A DNA stretch of 64,000 nt from Natronospirales bacterium (GCA_021792635.1 JAJYUH010000003.1:37795-101794); one strand, 5' to 3'; counted from the first letter of the stretch, positions 36,681-45,808 are shown. The notes: a model not told the origin generated them from the letters alone. A program made the numbers and translations.

Positions 36681-37124
36681 TTATGTCTGCGTTTCGCAGA
36701 TCGCGACTTCCAGTTCCAGAATACCGGAGTTATCCATCCGCCAGCCCGCAAGCTGTAGCACGCCCTTGGTTCCGAGTGAGATTGCGAGGAACAGACGTGC
36801 GCCAAACGGCGTCAGCTCCGCCGGAGCTGGGGCAGATGCCTCGCCGGAATCAGTACGGTACACAGCCCATAGCCGTTCACCGCGGTGCGCCAGCATCTTA
36901 AGCGCAACACTGATCCGTTCTTCCGCAGGGTAATGGTTCTGAGCCAATGGATAACAGTGACCCGGCATATCATCCAGGGCGGCGATGATGCCCCATGTCA
37001 TTTGCGTATGGGACGATTGCGCCTGATGCAGCAGCTGATTGACCAGCAGGCGCGGCAGCAGCAGCGTTTCAGGCGGAAGGCCGGTTTTCACGATAGGCCA
37101 CGCAGGTACCGGTGAAGCGTGCAC
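36681..37124 (-). CDS. JAMM/MPN-fold (M67-like) protein with degenerate active site
   Basis: A protein of 136-147 residues that aligns along its length with the M67 (JAMM) peptidases that accompany E1-like enzymes: LPRLLVNQLLHQAQ at the start, HCYPLAQN, LAHRGERLWAVYR and LFLAISLGTKGVLQLAGWR. The metal-site residues are gone: where the family has E-I-C-G it reads MTWG, the H-S-H-P motif is R-T-D-S, and the S-x2-D position reads A-x2-E. So it is probably not a protease but a binding or regulatory MPN protein. The start may be ATG 37124 or GTG 37091; both overlap the thioesterase gene. It is the last gene of a three-gene operon with an E1-like enzyme. Confidence 0.75.
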   Translation of the reverse strand: MHASPVPAWPIVKTGLPPETLLLPRLLVNQLLHQAQSSHTQMTWGIIAALDDMPGHCYPLAQNHYPAEERISVALKMLAHRGERLWAVYRTDSGEASAPAPAELTPFGARLFLAISLGTKGVLQLAGWRMDNSGILELEVAICETQT

Positions 37125-37566
37125 ACAAGATTTTCCCCTGCAGAATATGCGCCTTGAGTTCGAGTCGCGCCTTGTGGCGACGCTTGAGCGTTACAAAGAA
37201 ATTCTCCAGCAGTGGTTCATCCGGCAGCGTGCAGTACGCCACCAGCGCCTCCGTTACCGGACGCAGATAGAGAATGTGCGACTCGCTTATGACGATATGG
37301 GTACCGTGTTCCTGTTCCAGCAGCAGCCAGGTGAGTCCCCAGCAGGCAAGAGTGGCGAGGCTGACGAGACTGCCGCCGAAGGCCGTGGACTGATGATTGA
37401 TGTTGGCGGCGAGCGGCGCGGTGAGCGTCAGACCGGTTGCATCGAAGCCAGCGACCCTTACCTGCATGTGACGCACCAATGGTATATATCGGTACAGATA
37501 GGCCTCGAGTCGCGTCGCGCCCGCCGCGTAGCCGGTATTGTTCAACGATGGGCGCAGACCAGGCAT
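37069..37566 (-). CDS. YiiD C-terminal-type hotdog thioesterase
   Basis: A 165-residue single hotdog domain of the putative thioesterase (YiiD_C) family. The family pattern is clear: YIPLVRHMQVRVAGFD, then LAANINHQSTAFGGSLVSLATLACWGL, HIVISESHILYLRP and ARFTGTCVAY. Substrate unknown; acyl-CoA or acyl-ACP is likely. The ATG at 37566 is preferred over the longer frame that starts inside the upstream gene. It overlaps the E1-like gene by 25 bases and the JAMM-like gene downstream, so the three are translated together. Confidence 0.85.
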   Translation of the reverse strand: MPGLRPSLNNTGYAAGATRLEAYLYRYIPLVRHMQVRVAGFDATGLTLTAPLAANINHQSTAFGGSLVSLATLACWGLTWLLLEQEHGTHIVISESHILYLRPVTEALVAYCTLPDEPLLENFFVTLKRRHKARLELKAHILQGKILCARFTGTCVAYRENRPSA

Positions 37567-38297
37567 GCGGGATCCCGTTTTAGTTTGGTGATATGCAGAT
37601 CGGCGTTCTTCGCGTCCAGTTGCCAGAGGCGGCCGATGAGCGGCTGACCGATGCCGGTAAGGAGTTTTACCGCTTCCACCGCCATGCAACTGCCGATAAC
37701 GCCCACCAGCGGGGCCAGGATGCCGTTACTGCGGCAGTTCTCCAGTTCTTCGCTGTTTTCCGGGTAGAGGCAGGCGTAGCAGGGACTTTCCGGGTCCCGG
37801 CAATCGAATACCGTGAGCTGACCCGAATAGCGGATGGCGGCGCCGGAGACCAGCGGTTTGCCGTTCTTGACACAGGCGAGGTTCACCGCGAAGCGTGTGC
37901 CGAAGTTGTCACTTCCATCCAGTACCACATCCGCCTGCCGTATGGTTCCTTCAAGCGCCGCGGAGGTGAGCCGTTGCTCCAGTTGTTCGGTGTGGCAATG
38001 CGGGTTGAGTGCGCGGATGGCTGCCGCCGCTGACAGGGTTTTAGGCCGGCCCACAGCGGCAGTCGTATGCAGTATCTGGCGCTGCAGGTTGGAAAGGTCC
38101 ACCCGGTCGAAATCATTTAATAGCAGCGTGCCGACACCCGCTGCGGCCAGATACAGGGCGGCAGGCGAGCCCAATCCGCCCAGGCCCACAATCAGCACCC
38201 GGGAACGGGCCAGCCTGTCCTGGCCTGCGGCGCCGAAATCCGCCAGCGCCAAGTGGCGGCTGTAACGCAGCTGATAATTTCTGTCGTCCGTGGGCAT
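37542..38297 (-). CDS. moeB: MoeB/ThiF/HesA-family E1-like adenylyltransferase
   Basis: A 251-residue E1-like enzyme that adenylates the C-terminal glycine of a ubiquitin-fold sulfur carrier (MoaD or ThiS). Features: YSRHLALADFG at residues 12-22, the nucleotide loop VLIVGLGGLGSPAALYLA, DFDRVDLSNLQRQILH with the arginine finger, DGSDNFGTRF, and two zinc CxxC pairs (CYAC and CLVC). MoeB and ThiF cannot be told apart by eye; no rhodanese domain is fused and no carrier gene is nearby. It is divergent from marC. Confidence 0.85.
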   Translation of the reverse strand: MPTDDRNYQLRYSRHLALADFGAAGQDRLARSRVLIVGLGGLGSPAALYLAAAGVGTLLLNDFDRVDLSNLQRQILHTTAAVGRPKTLSAAAAIRALNPHCHTEQLEQRLTSAALEGTIRQADVVLDGSDNFGTRFAVNLACVKNGKPLVSGAAIRYSGQLTVFDCRDPESPCYACLYPENSEELENCRSNGILAPLVGVIGSCMAVEAVKLLTGIGQPLIGRLWQLDAKNADLHITKLKRDPACLVCAHR

Positions 38298-38433
38298 TGG
38301 TGTGGCCGGGAAGGTAACAGGTGAATTTTATCCTGTATGGGTGAAATTCGCCGGGAATCCATCCTGTACAATGCACCGGCCGCCGATTCCCGGGGTGCGG
38401 CAAGGTGTGTGGTGACTGGATGCGGCGATACCC

Positions 38434-39069
38434 ATGAGTGCGTGGGCGGAATATCTCAAGTTCTTCGCGGGCCTGCTCGCCATCCTCAATCCCATCGGCG
38501 TCATTCCGGTGTTCATCAACCTTACCCAGAACCAGACAGCGGTGGAGCGCCATCATACGGCCTTCACGGCGGCGGTGACGGTAGGTGTGGTACTGGCAGT
38601 GGCGCTGCTGGCGGGCGAGCGTATCCTGAACTTCTTCGGCATCAGCGTGGCGTCGTTCCAGGTGGGCGGCGGCATTTTGATTCTGCTCAATTCGCTCTCG
38701 ATGTTGCAGGCCAAGATGGGTCCCACGCGCCAGACGGAGGAGGAAGCACAGGAGACGGCGGAGAAGGAACAAGTGGCGGTGGTACCGCTGGGAGTACCGC
38801 TTACCGCCGGCCCCGGCGCCATCAGCACCGTGATTCTCTACGGTCACAAACCGGCACTGTTCGGCCGCTATATCATCCTGCTCGTCGGTATCGCCGTGGT
38901 TTCCGTCATTGTGTGGGCCTGTTTCCGGCTGGCGCCGCTCATCTCCCGGGCCTTGAGCCGCACCGGTATCAACATCGTGACCCGCATCATGGGGCTTATC
39001 ATGGCCGCCATCGGCATTGAATTCATTGCCGCGGGTCTGCGCGTGCTGCTTCCGGTTCTCGCAAAATAA
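38434..39069 (+). CDS. MarC family integral membrane protein
   Basis: A 211-residue protein with six predicted membrane helices. The family signature is present: FAGLLAILNPIGVIPVFINLT at the start, FFGISVASFQVGGGILILLNSLSML in the middle, VPLTAGPGAISTVILY and GLIMAAIGIEFIAAGL at the end. The earlier link of MarC to multiple antibiotic resistance was not upheld; transport of small metabolites is possible. Divergent from the E1-like gene across 136 bp. Confidence 0.92.
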   Translation: MSAWAEYLKFFAGLLAILNPIGVIPVFINLTQNQTAVERHHTAFTAAVTVGVVLAVALLAGERILNFFGISVASFQVGGGILILLNSLSMLQAKMGPTRQTEEEAQETAEKEQVAVVPLGVPLTAGPGAISTVILYGHKPALFGRYIILLVGIAVVSVIVWACFRLAPLISRALSRTGINIVTRIMGLIMAAIGIEFIAAGLRVLLPVLAK

Positions 39070-39149
39070 AATGATGCACGAGCCTTCCGGCTCGGTTCCA
39101 GACAATAGGTACTGTATCGGGGAATTCCCCTGTGATTTTCTCTATGAAA

Positions 39150-39635
39150 TCATTCGATCCGCGTCATGCCGGCAATCATCACTGTTTCGACCGGCATGTT
39201 CTCATGCATGCCGGTCTTGTGTGTCCGCACCCGTGAGATCTTATCCACCACATCCGTTCCCAGGGCAACTTTGCCGAATACCGCATAACCGTGATCGCGG
39301 GCGCCGTGGTTCAGGAACGAGTTATCGGCCACGTTGATGAAAAATTGTGAAGTGGCACTATGGATGTCGGCGGTACGTGCCATGGCTATGGCATAGCGCG
39401 TGTTCGATAATCCATTGTCGGCTTCGCTCTGGATGGGTGTGCGGGTCTTTTTCTGCTGCATGTCATGGGTGAAGCCGCCGCCCTGAATCATGAATTCCGG
39501 GATCACGCGATGAAACAGGGTGCCATCGTAGAAACCCGCATCCACGTAACTGAGAAAATTCGCCACGCTGACGGGAGCCTTGTCGGGATAGAGCTCCAGC
39601 GTGATGTCGCCGAGGCTGGTGGTCATGAGGATCAT
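39150..39635 (-). CDS. ppiB: Cyclophilin-type peptidyl-prolyl isomerase (PpiB-like)
   Basis: A 161-residue cytoplasmic cyclophilin without signal peptide. Key catalytic residues are visible: [14 protein letters not shown] (Arg and Phe), the [21 protein letters not shown] stretch and [14 protein letters not shown]. It speeds proline isomerisation during folding. Same strand as prmC, which ends 38 bp upstream of its start region, so the two may be co-transcribed. Confidence 0.95.
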   Translation of the reverse strand: MILMTTSLGDITLELYPDKAPVSVANFLSYVDAGFYDGTLFHRVIPEFMIQGGGFTHDMQQKKTRTPIQSEADNGLSNTRYAIAMARTADIHSATSQFFINVADNSFLNHGARDHGYAVFGKVALGTDVVDKISRVRTHKTGMHENMPVETVMIAGMTRIE

Positions 39636-39673
39636 GGAATGGCTCCGGTGAAAAGAGTGCGCATTTTACTCCG

Positions 39674-40519
39674 TCAATCTCCAAAACGCCCAAGGGTGAC
39701 GCGCTCGTGGTCCGCCAGGTCACGGATGGAACGGATATCAGTGAATCCGGCGCTGGATAACAGCGTACGCACGCGTTCGCCCTGGTCATACCCGTGTTCC
39801 AGCAACAGTACGCCACCGGCTTCCAGATGGACGGACGCACGCAGCGCGATTTTGCGGATCGGCGCGAGACCGTCCGGTCCGCCGGTCAATGCTCTGCGTG
39901 GTTCAAAGCGCACATCGCCGGATAGCAGGTGTGGATCCTCATCGGGTACGTAAGGCGGATTCGAGACGATTGCTGCAAAACGCCGGCCGGACACCGGCGC
40001 AAACCATTCACCCTGCAGGAACTCCACATTGCGGATTCCCAGGGTATGGGCATTATCCCGGGCCACGTCCAGCGCGGCCTCGCTGATGTCGGTGGCCGTG
40101 ATGATGCAATGAGGTCGTTCGATCGCAAGCGCCAGCGCAATGGCGCCGCTGCCGGTACCCAGATCCGCGAGATACCAGCGGGATTCCACTGGTATGCAGC
40201 GCAATGCTTCTTCCACCAGCAGTTCCGTTTCCGGGCGCGGTATCAGTGTGGCGGAGGTGACCTTCAGCGACATCGCCCAGAAGTCGCGTCTGCCCGTGAG
40301 ATAGGCCACCGGCCTGCCCTTCTGGCGGGCAATGGTCAGGAGCGTGAAGTGCCTCAGCTTGTCACCGTCAAGGCGTTGTTCCGGCCGCGCATACAGGTGA
40401 CTGCGCGGCACGTTCAGCACGTGTGCCAGCAGGATTTCAGCGTCCAGGCGCGGCGTGGGGCTGGTTTTGGATAATTCCTTGCCAGCCATGCGCAGCAATG
40501 TGGCGACGGTGACAGCCAT
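39674..40519 (-). CDS. prmC: Release-factor glutamine N5-methyltransferase PrmC
   Basis: A 281-residue class I methyltransferase that methylates the GGQ glutamine of release factors. SAM motif LADLGTGSGAIALALA at about residues 120-135 and the catalytic NPPYVPDEDPHL near 190-201 are intact, with the N-terminal helical domain containing ARLDAEILLAHVL. In many relatives it follows prfA; here prfA lies 5 kb away. Divergent from the cystathionine beta-synthase gene across 84 bp. Confidence 0.95.
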   Translation of the reverse strand: MAVTVATLLRMAGKELSKTSPTPRLDAEILLAHVLNVPRSHLYARPEQRLDGDKLRHFTLLTIARQKGRPVAYLTGRRDFWAMSLKVTSATLIPRPETELLVEEALRCIPVESRWYLADLGTGSGAIALALAIERPHCIITATDISEAALDVARDNAHTLGIRNVEFLQGEWFAPVSGRRFAAIVSNPPYVPDEDPHLLSGDVRFEPRRALTGGPDGLAPIRKIALRASVHLEAGGVLLLEHGYDQGERVRTLLSSAGFTDIRSIRDLADHERVTLGRFGD

Positions 40520-40603
40520 GACGGCCCTCTGGGAAGTGGGTTTATTTTAAGCGCTTCCGTACAATAGCGGCTTATTTTCGCCGATCGGATTACCGGAGGC
40601 CGC

Positions 40604-41965
40604 ATGAAAATTTATTCCAATGTGCTGGAGATGGTCGGCCACACGCCCATGCTGGAAGTCAAACGCCTCGATACGGGTCCCTGCCGGCTGTTCCTGAAAC
40701 TTGAGTGCATGAATCCGGGCGGCTCGATCAAGGATCGTATCGGCATATCCATGATCGAGGAGGCGGAGAAGCGCGGTGATATCAGACCCGGCGATACCAT
40801 CATCGAGGCTACCGCCGGCAACACGGGCCTGGGGCTGGCGCTGGTGGCGGCGCAGAAGGGCTATCACCTGATTCTGGTCATTCCCGACAAGATGAGCCAG
40901 GAAAAGATTTTCAATCTGCGTGCCATGGGCGCCGAAGTGGTGTTGACCCGCTCTGATGTGAGCAAGGGCCATCCTGAGTATTACCAGGATCTAGCCAAGC
41001 GCATGGCCCGGGAAATGCATGCCTATTTCATCAATCAGTTCGGCAACCCAGACAACGTGAAGGCTCATGAAACCACCACCGGCCCCGAAATCTGGGAACA
41101 GATGGGTCACAAGCTTGACGCAGTGGTGGTCGGCGTGGGTTCCAGCGGTACGCTTAGCGGCATTGGCCGCTATTTCCAGCGCGTGTCACCGCAAGTGGAA
41201 ATGGTGTTGGCGGACCCCCAGGGATCGGTACTGGCCGAATACATCCGCAGCGGCAAACTGGGCGAGAAAGGCAACTGGCTGGTGGAAGGCATCGGTGAGG
41301 ATTTCATCCCCGATATCTGTGATTTGTCGTTGGTCAGGCACGCCTATACCATTCCGGACAGCGAAGCTTTTGCCACAGCGCGCGAGGTTCTGCACCAGGA
41401 AGGCCTGCTGCTGGGCTCTTCCTCCGGCACGCTGATCGCGGCAGCGCTGCGCTACTGCCGTGTGCAGAAAACAGTCAAGCGTGTGGTAACGCTGGGTTGC
41501 GACACCGGCAACAAATACCTGTCCAAGCTGTATAACGATTTCTGGATGATCGAGCAGGGTTTCCTGGAACGGCCCAAGCGCGGCGATCTCGGTGATTACG
41601 TGGGCCGTCCGTACTGGGAGCGGGCTACGGTTTACGTGGGACCGGGGGATACACTGGCCACCGCCCATACCCGCATGCGCAACAATGGCATTTCCCAGTT
41701 GCCGGTGATTGAAGGCAGGGCTTTTCTGGGTGCGGTGGCGGAAAGGGACCTCATCCGGGCTGTGCGCCGCGATGCGCGCGGCTTCACCCAGGAGGTGCGC
41801 GGCGTGTTAAATGCCGAGTTCCCCCGCATCAATGCGCAGCGGAAGGTGGAAGACCTGTTTGCGCTGCTGGAGAGGGAAACCGCCGTGGCAATCATGGGTG
41901 ACGACGAGTTCCTGGGTCTGGTGACGCGCAGTGACCTGCTAAATCGTCTGAGGTTACAGCCGTAG
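40604..41965 (+). CDS. Cystathionine beta-synthase
   Basis: A 453-residue PLP enzyme with the cysteine-synthase fold and a C-terminal pair of CBS domains (about residues 340-450). The cofactor lysine is in PGGSIKDRIG near residue 45, ATAGNTGLGLALVAAQKGY follows, and the phosphate-binding glycine loop is GVGSSGTLSGIG. It condenses serine and homocysteine to cystathionine. The CBS pair should bind a regulator such as SAM. The cystathionine lyase gene follows after 73 bp, so this is a reverse transsulfuration pair. Confidence 0.93.
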   Translation: MKIYSNVLEMVGHTPMLEVKRLDTGPCRLFLKLECMNPGGSIKDRIGISMIEEAEKRGDIRPGDTIIEATAGNTGLGLALVAAQKGYHLILVIPDKMSQEKIFNLRAMGAEVVLTRSDVSKGHPEYYQDLAKRMAREMHAYFINQFGNPDNVKAHETTTGPEIWEQMGHKLDAVVVGVGSSGTLSGIGRYFQRVSPQVEMVLADPQGSVLAEYIRSGKLGEKGNWLVEGIGEDFIPDICDLSLVRHAYTIPDSEAFATAREVLHQEGLLLGSSSGTLIAAALRYCRVQKTVKRVVTLGCDTGNKYLSKLYNDFWMIEQGFLERPKRGDLGDYVGRPYWERATVYVGPGDTLATAHTRMRNNGISQLPVIEGRAFLGAVAERDLIRAVRRDARGFTQEVRGVLNAEFPRINAQRKVEDLFALLERETAVAIMGDDEFLGLVTRSDLLNRLRLQP

Positions 41966-42038
41966 CAACAAGCTGTCGCACGGTCCAAATACAAATCGCG
42001 GCGAATATCGCCGCACAATCAGTGAAAGGTAAACAGCA

Positions 42039-43205
42039 ATGTATTCCCCAGACAAGAAACCCGGTTTTGCCACCCGCGCGATCCATGCCGGCCAGTCGCC
42101 GGATCCGTCCACCGGCGCGGTGATGCAGCCCATTTACGCGACTTCCACTTACGCCCAGGAAAGTCCCGGCAAGCATAAGGGCTACGAGTATTCACGCACC
42201 CAGAACCCCACGCGCATGGCTTATGAGCGCTGCGTGGCGGATCTCGAGGATGGTACGCGCGGCTTTGCCTTTGCGTCCGGGATGGCGGCTACCGCCACTA
42301 TCCTGGATTTGCTGGATTCCGGCAGCCATGTGATCGCCATGGACGATATGTATGGCGGTACTTACCGTTTGTTCGAGCGCGTGCGCAAGCGTTCCGCGGG
42401 CCTCAAGTTCAGCTATGTGGATCTGCGCGAACCCAAGGCGCTGGCCGCCGCCATCCGTCCGGAGACGCGGCTCATCTGGGTGGAGACGCCCAGCAATCCG
42501 CTGCTGAAATTGGTGGACCTGGCCATGGTGGCGGAAGTGGCGCACCGGCACAAAATAATGACGGTATGTGACAACACCTTTGCATCACCCTATATACAAC
42601 GGCCCATTGAATACGGCTTTGATCTGGTGATGCATTCCGCCACCAAGTATCTCAATGGGCACTCGGACATGGTGGGCGGCATGGTGGTGGTGGGTGAGCG
42701 CGCCGATCTCGCCGAGCAGCTCGCCTTTCTGCAGAATTCCGTCGGCGCCGTTGCGGGACCGTTTGACAGCTTTCTCGCACTGCGTGGTCTTAAGACCCTG
42801 GCGCTGCGCATGGAGCGCCATTGCAGTAACGCACTGGAACTTGCCAGCTGGCTGGAAAAGCACCCGCGGGTGGAGCAGGTGGCCTATCCCGGGCTCCGCA
42901 GCCATCCCCAGCAGGAACTGGCGAAGCGGCAGATGCGCGCCTTTGGCGGCATGGTGACGATTTTTCTCAGAGGGGGGAAATCGGAAGCCCGCCGTTTTCT
43001 GGAACATTGCAGGCTGTTTACCCTGGCCGAGAGCCTGGGCGGCGTGGAGAGCCTCATCGAGCATCCCGGCATCATGACCCATGCGTCCGTTCCCCGGGAG
43101 GTGCGCGCTACGTTGGGAGTAAGCGATTCGCTGGTGCGCCTGTCGGTGGGCGTGGAGGACGCATCCGACCTGCGAGCGGACCTGGAGCAGGCGTTCGCCT
43201 CCTGA
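42039..43205 (+). CDS. Cystathionine gamma-lyase/gamma-synthase (Cys/Met PLP family)
   Basis: A 388-residue Cys/Met-metabolism PLP enzyme. Features: FATRAIHAGQSPDPSTGA at the start, YSRTQNPTR, the cofactor tyrosine loop in MDDMYGGTYRLFERV, and the PLP lysine in SATKYLNGHSDMVGG near residue 205. The C-terminal SLGGVESLIEHP...THA block matches gamma-lyases and gamma-synthases. Next to cystathionine beta-synthase, a gamma-lyase giving cysteine is most likely; synthase activity cannot be excluded by sequence alone. Confidence 0.9.
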   Translation: MYSPDKKPGFATRAIHAGQSPDPSTGAVMQPIYATSTYAQESPGKHKGYEYSRTQNPTRMAYERCVADLEDGTRGFAFASGMAATATILDLLDSGSHVIAMDDMYGGTYRLFERVRKRSAGLKFSYVDLREPKALAAAIRPETRLIWVETPSNPLLKLVDLAMVAEVAHRHKIMTVCDNTFASPYIQRPIEYGFDLVMHSATKYLNGHSDMVGGMVVVGERADLAEQLAFLQNSVGAVAGPFDSFLALRGLKTLALRMERHCSNALELASWLEKHPRVEQVAYPGLRSHPQQELAKRQMRAFGGMVTIFLRGGKSEARRFLEHCRLFTLAESLGGVESLIEHPGIMTHASVPREVRATLGVSDSLVRLSVGVEDASDLRADLEQAFAS

Positions 43206-43221
43206 AACACAAATGAAAAGA

Positions 43222-43310
43222 GCAGGCCGTTTCCGACCTGCCCTTAATCATTGACTCCCCGGCCATCCGCCGGGACGGGTGGCCTGAAGGATTGACCCGG
43301 CGTTCGCCGG
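43222..43310. terminator. Hairpin cluster between convergent genes
   Basis: Three stems lie between the lyase gene and the convergent small lipoprotein: GCAGGCCG with CGACCTGC (43222-43241), GGCCATCC with GGGTGGCC (43261-43284), and CCGGCG-TT-CGCCGG (43297-43310). T-runs are short, but the position suggests a two-way transcription end. Confidence 0.45.
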
Positions 43311-43319
43311 AATCGCGCC

Positions 43320-43532
43320 TTACTTTTTCGGAGGAGTTTTTGTGCTCGTAGCCGGAGCCTTCGTCGCCGCACCGGCCGCCGGAGCAGCCGTGGAAGCCGT
43401 CGGCGCCGCCGTGGAAGCTGCCGGAGCAGCCGTGGAGGCCGCCGGGGTCGCAGGAGCTTCGCTCTTCTTGCCGCAGGCGGTCAGAGTGAGCGCCAGAGCG
43501 GCAGCAGAAAGGACAATAACGTATTTATTCAT
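43320..43532 (-). CDS. Small Ala/Pro/Thr-rich lipoprotein
   Basis: A 70-residue protein with a clear lipoprotein signal (lipobox LTAC, Cys20) followed by GKKSEAP and a low-complexity tail of repeated A-A-P-x-A-S-T units ending in PPKK. No catalytic domain fits. It is likely a small envelope lipoprotein whose tail reaches toward the wall; function unknown. A sigma-70-like promoter is readable upstream. The tail repeats encoded by similar codons could vary in number between strains. Confidence 0.8.
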   Translation of the reverse strand: MNKYVIVLSAAALALTLTACGKKSEAPATPAASTAAPAASTAAPTASTAAPAAGAATKAPATSTKTPPKK

Positions 43533-43574
43533 GTTCGTTCACCACCAGTGTGCCAAAAAAATAACCGTAATTCC

Positions 43575-43602
43575 ATGATACTACTCGACGATTTGTTTGC
43601 AA
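43575..43602 (-). promoter_or_regulatory. Sigma-70-like promoter for the small lipoprotein
   Basis: On the minus strand, TTGCAA (43602-43597) and TATCAT (43580-43575) are separated by 16 bases, about 43 bases before the lipoprotein ATG. Sequence match only. Confidence 0.45.
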
Positions 43603-44180
43603 ATCGCGCGATCGGGCGCAGATTCTAGCCAATTCATGCTGGTCTTGCGAAAATGGCGCAGTTTTATTTATTTTTCATTTATAATCAATAAGTTATATAT
43701 GTAAAGCTCCACTCTGTACAACCGGTGCTTGAATTCTGCTTAAATAATTGCCCACCCGCATGTGTGGGTCGCTCATCCACATTTTGCGCTGATTGCAGTG
43801 TCACCACTTTACCAACCCCGCTCGAACCTGGCGCATCAGATTACCTCCCGAAGATGCACGCCGGGCGATCGCTTTTTATTGGCATTCCGCAGGTTCGTGG
43901 GGCACATGCGCGCAGCGAGTACGCATGAGAACAGTATGGTTTCCGCAGAGCAGTGATCGGCCGCGCGCCGACAAGCGGCTGCCTATCGTTGGCCCACTCA
44001 TTTCACCGGAAGCTGGCCGGGTTCCGCATGCCGGGTTGGTACCTGTACTTCAGCCACAATGATTGGTTTTACTGCCGAACCCGGCAACCCGTGTTATGCA
44101 TTGAAAATGCTTGCGGTCGTCGCGGACAGTCAGGCACACTGCCGCAGTTCCACGGCTAACAGCACGCGGAGAGTCTGCGC
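43603..44180. other. Gene-free spacer with AT-rich tract
   Basis: About 580 bp where I find no protein with family-like sequence. Bases 43655-43705 are markedly AT-rich (runs of TTTATTT and TTATATATG), unlike the rest of the window, and could bind nucleoid proteins or drive the plus-strand membrane genes. The remainder is ordinary composition with short chance frames only. Confidence 0.5.
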
Positions 44181-45056
44181 ATGTTTGAACTGGATACCAC
44201 CCCTCAGCCACCCATGAGGATCTGGTCCCGCGGCATAAAGCTGGGTCTGGCAAGCTTCCGCAGGCTGTTTGCACTGGCAAGTGTTCTGGGGTTCATCAGC
44301 CTGTTACCTGCCATATATCTGGCCTGGAAGATGGGCGATAACCCCATTACGCCGGACGCCCTGCTGCGGATGCTCAGGCAAGGGCACTTTGCACTGAACT
44401 TTCTGCTGCTGGAACTGCTGGTGCTGATTCTGAGCTCGTTTGTCTATGCATTGATTATTCAGCGTCTCGATCGCACCGTACAGGGGACGGTGATGGTCCA
44501 TGAATTGCAGTTTGCCTTGCGCAAGACAGCAACATTGGTACTGGCCGGTATTCTATTCTTCATTACCCTGCTGATCGGGATATTTATTGCGGAGATCATC
44601 GGGACTCTTCTTGGCACCTTGCTGGGAACAATGCTTGGGCATGGTGCCGCCGTCGTTGTCGTCCAGGTTTGTCTCATTGTCACCGTCATGTTTATCATCG
44701 TCAATTTGCTTTTTTTCCAGTTCGCCATTGTCCTGGACGGCAAAGGGCCCGTTAGCGCCCTGAATCACAGTTGTGCCCTGGTGTTTCACAATTGGTGGCA
44801 CTCTTTTCTCGTACTCCTGATGACCGTAGCCGCCATCGCGGGCGTTGTGATTGTGGCCATGTTGCCGTTCATGCATTGGTTGACGCAGTTGGGTACCGCG
44901 GATACCGGCCGTGCGCTGATGGAGAAAAGTGTGTTAAGGCTGGTGGGCGCAGCGATATTTACGCCCTTCGTGGTTGGGGTGCTGTATGTGCTGTATCACG
45001 ATCTCAAAGCACGGCGTGCGCAGAAGTCCCTCCCGACCGGAGCCGTTCAGGCTTGA
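44181..45056 (+). CDS. Multi-pass membrane protein of unknown function (first of pair)
   Basis: A 291-residue protein with about six membrane segments (near residues 30-50, 75-95, 118-145, 150-185, 205-235 and 250-275). It starts with a short cytoplasmic region and carries a W-x-H-x-F-LVLL motif in NWWHSFLVLLMT. The pattern recalls YciC or BPSS1780-type membrane proteins, with conserved FQFAIVLDGKGPVSALNHS. No catalytic motif is seen. Its TGA stop shares a base with the next ATG, so the two membrane genes are coupled. Confidence 0.75.
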   Translation: MFELDTTPQPPMRIWSRGIKLGLASFRRLFALASVLGFISLLPAIYLAWKMGDNPITPDALLRMLRQGHFALNFLLLELLVLILSSFVYALIIQRLDRTVQGTVMVHELQFALRKTATLVLAGILFFITLLIGIFIAEIIGTLLGTLLGTMLGHGAAVVVVQVCLIVTVMFIIVNLLFFQFAIVLDGKGPVSALNHSCALVFHNWWHSFLVLLMTVAAIAGVVIVAMLPFMHWLTQLGTADTGRALMEKSVLRLVGAAIFTPFVVGVLYVLYHDLKARRAQKSLPTGAVQA

Positions 45057-45808
45057 TGAATAAGACAATGCATAACACCGGACTGCCGCCCATCGGCACC
45101 ACGCTGGATGAGAGTTGGCGCTTGTTTCTGCAGTCCCTGATGGTGATTTTCCTGCCTGTATGGATTGCCGGCATTGTGGACGTTCTGCCGGATGCGCTCG
45201 CCGGGGGCGGATTGCTTACCGGCAGTTTGAACTGGTCTGTTCTCGCGGTGACCGTGCCGGCTTGGCTTGTAGAAGGCGCACTCTATGGCATTGCCATAGC
45301 CAAGCTGAATGCGGTCGCCACGGGAGAGAGGCTTTCCTATACCCGGGCATTGCGCCTGGGAATCCGCGCTGCCCCGGCTGTTGTTATCGGTGATTTGGTG
45401 TACAACCTCGCATCCTGGGGTGGCCTCTTGCTGTTCATCGTGCCGGGCATCATTCTCGGCACCACCCTGGCATTTTTTGCTTATGCCGCAGTCCTGGACC
45501 GCAAAAATTTTCTTGATGCACTTAGCTACAGTCATACGCTGACGTGGCCGGATTGGTGGCGGACATCCGTGGTGATTTCTGTGCCGGCGATCGCGTTGTT
45601 CGTTTTCGGGGTTATTGCCGGCTGGTCCGATATCATGAGTGCCATGCGGCAGGTGAGCATGGGTCAGATGCCCTCGGCGACGTCGCTTGTGAACCCATGG
45701 TATGACTTTGGGCTCATGCCGCTATTGGGCGGGATAGTATGGTGCTACGTGCTTGCGGTCTGCTATGTGCAGTATCGAAAACTTCAAGCACGCGCTGAAG
45801 CTCACTGA
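45056..45808 (+). CDS. Multi-pass membrane protein of unknown function (second of pair)
   Basis: A 250-residue protein with five to six membrane segments, similar in plan to its upstream partner: [60 protein letters not shown], then [12 protein letters not shown]. The aligned [16 protein letters not shown] / FQFAIVLDGKGPVSAL segments suggest distant paralogy within the pair. Role unknown. It ends convergently with prfA and overlaps its end by seven bases. Confidence 0.75.
   Translation: MNKTMHNTGLPPIGTTLDESWRLFLQSLMVIFLPVWIAGIVDVLPDALAGGGLLTGSLNWSVLAVTVPAWLVEGALYGIAIAKLNAVATGERLSYTRALRLGIRAAPAVVIGDLVYNLASWGGLLLFIVPGIILGTTLAFFAYAAVLDRKNFLDALSYSHTLTWPDWWRTSVVISVPAIALFVFGVIAGWSDIMSAMRQVSMGQMPSATSLVNPWYDFGLMPLLGGIVWCYVLAVCYVQYRKLQARAEAH

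Noticed and set aside
38113..39105. 330-codon minus-strand frame antisense to marC
   Set aside because: His/Arg-rich shadow sequence; marC on the plus strand has full membrane segments and family motifs.
39070..39149. GAGCC/GGCTC hairpin after marC as a terminator
   Set aside because: Only five pairs and no T-run.
43340..43470. Repeated GCCGGAGCAGCCGTGGA-like units read as a CRISPR or VNTR array
   Set aside because: They encode the Ala/Pro/Thr tail of the small lipoprotein in frame; no spacers and no regular repeat length.
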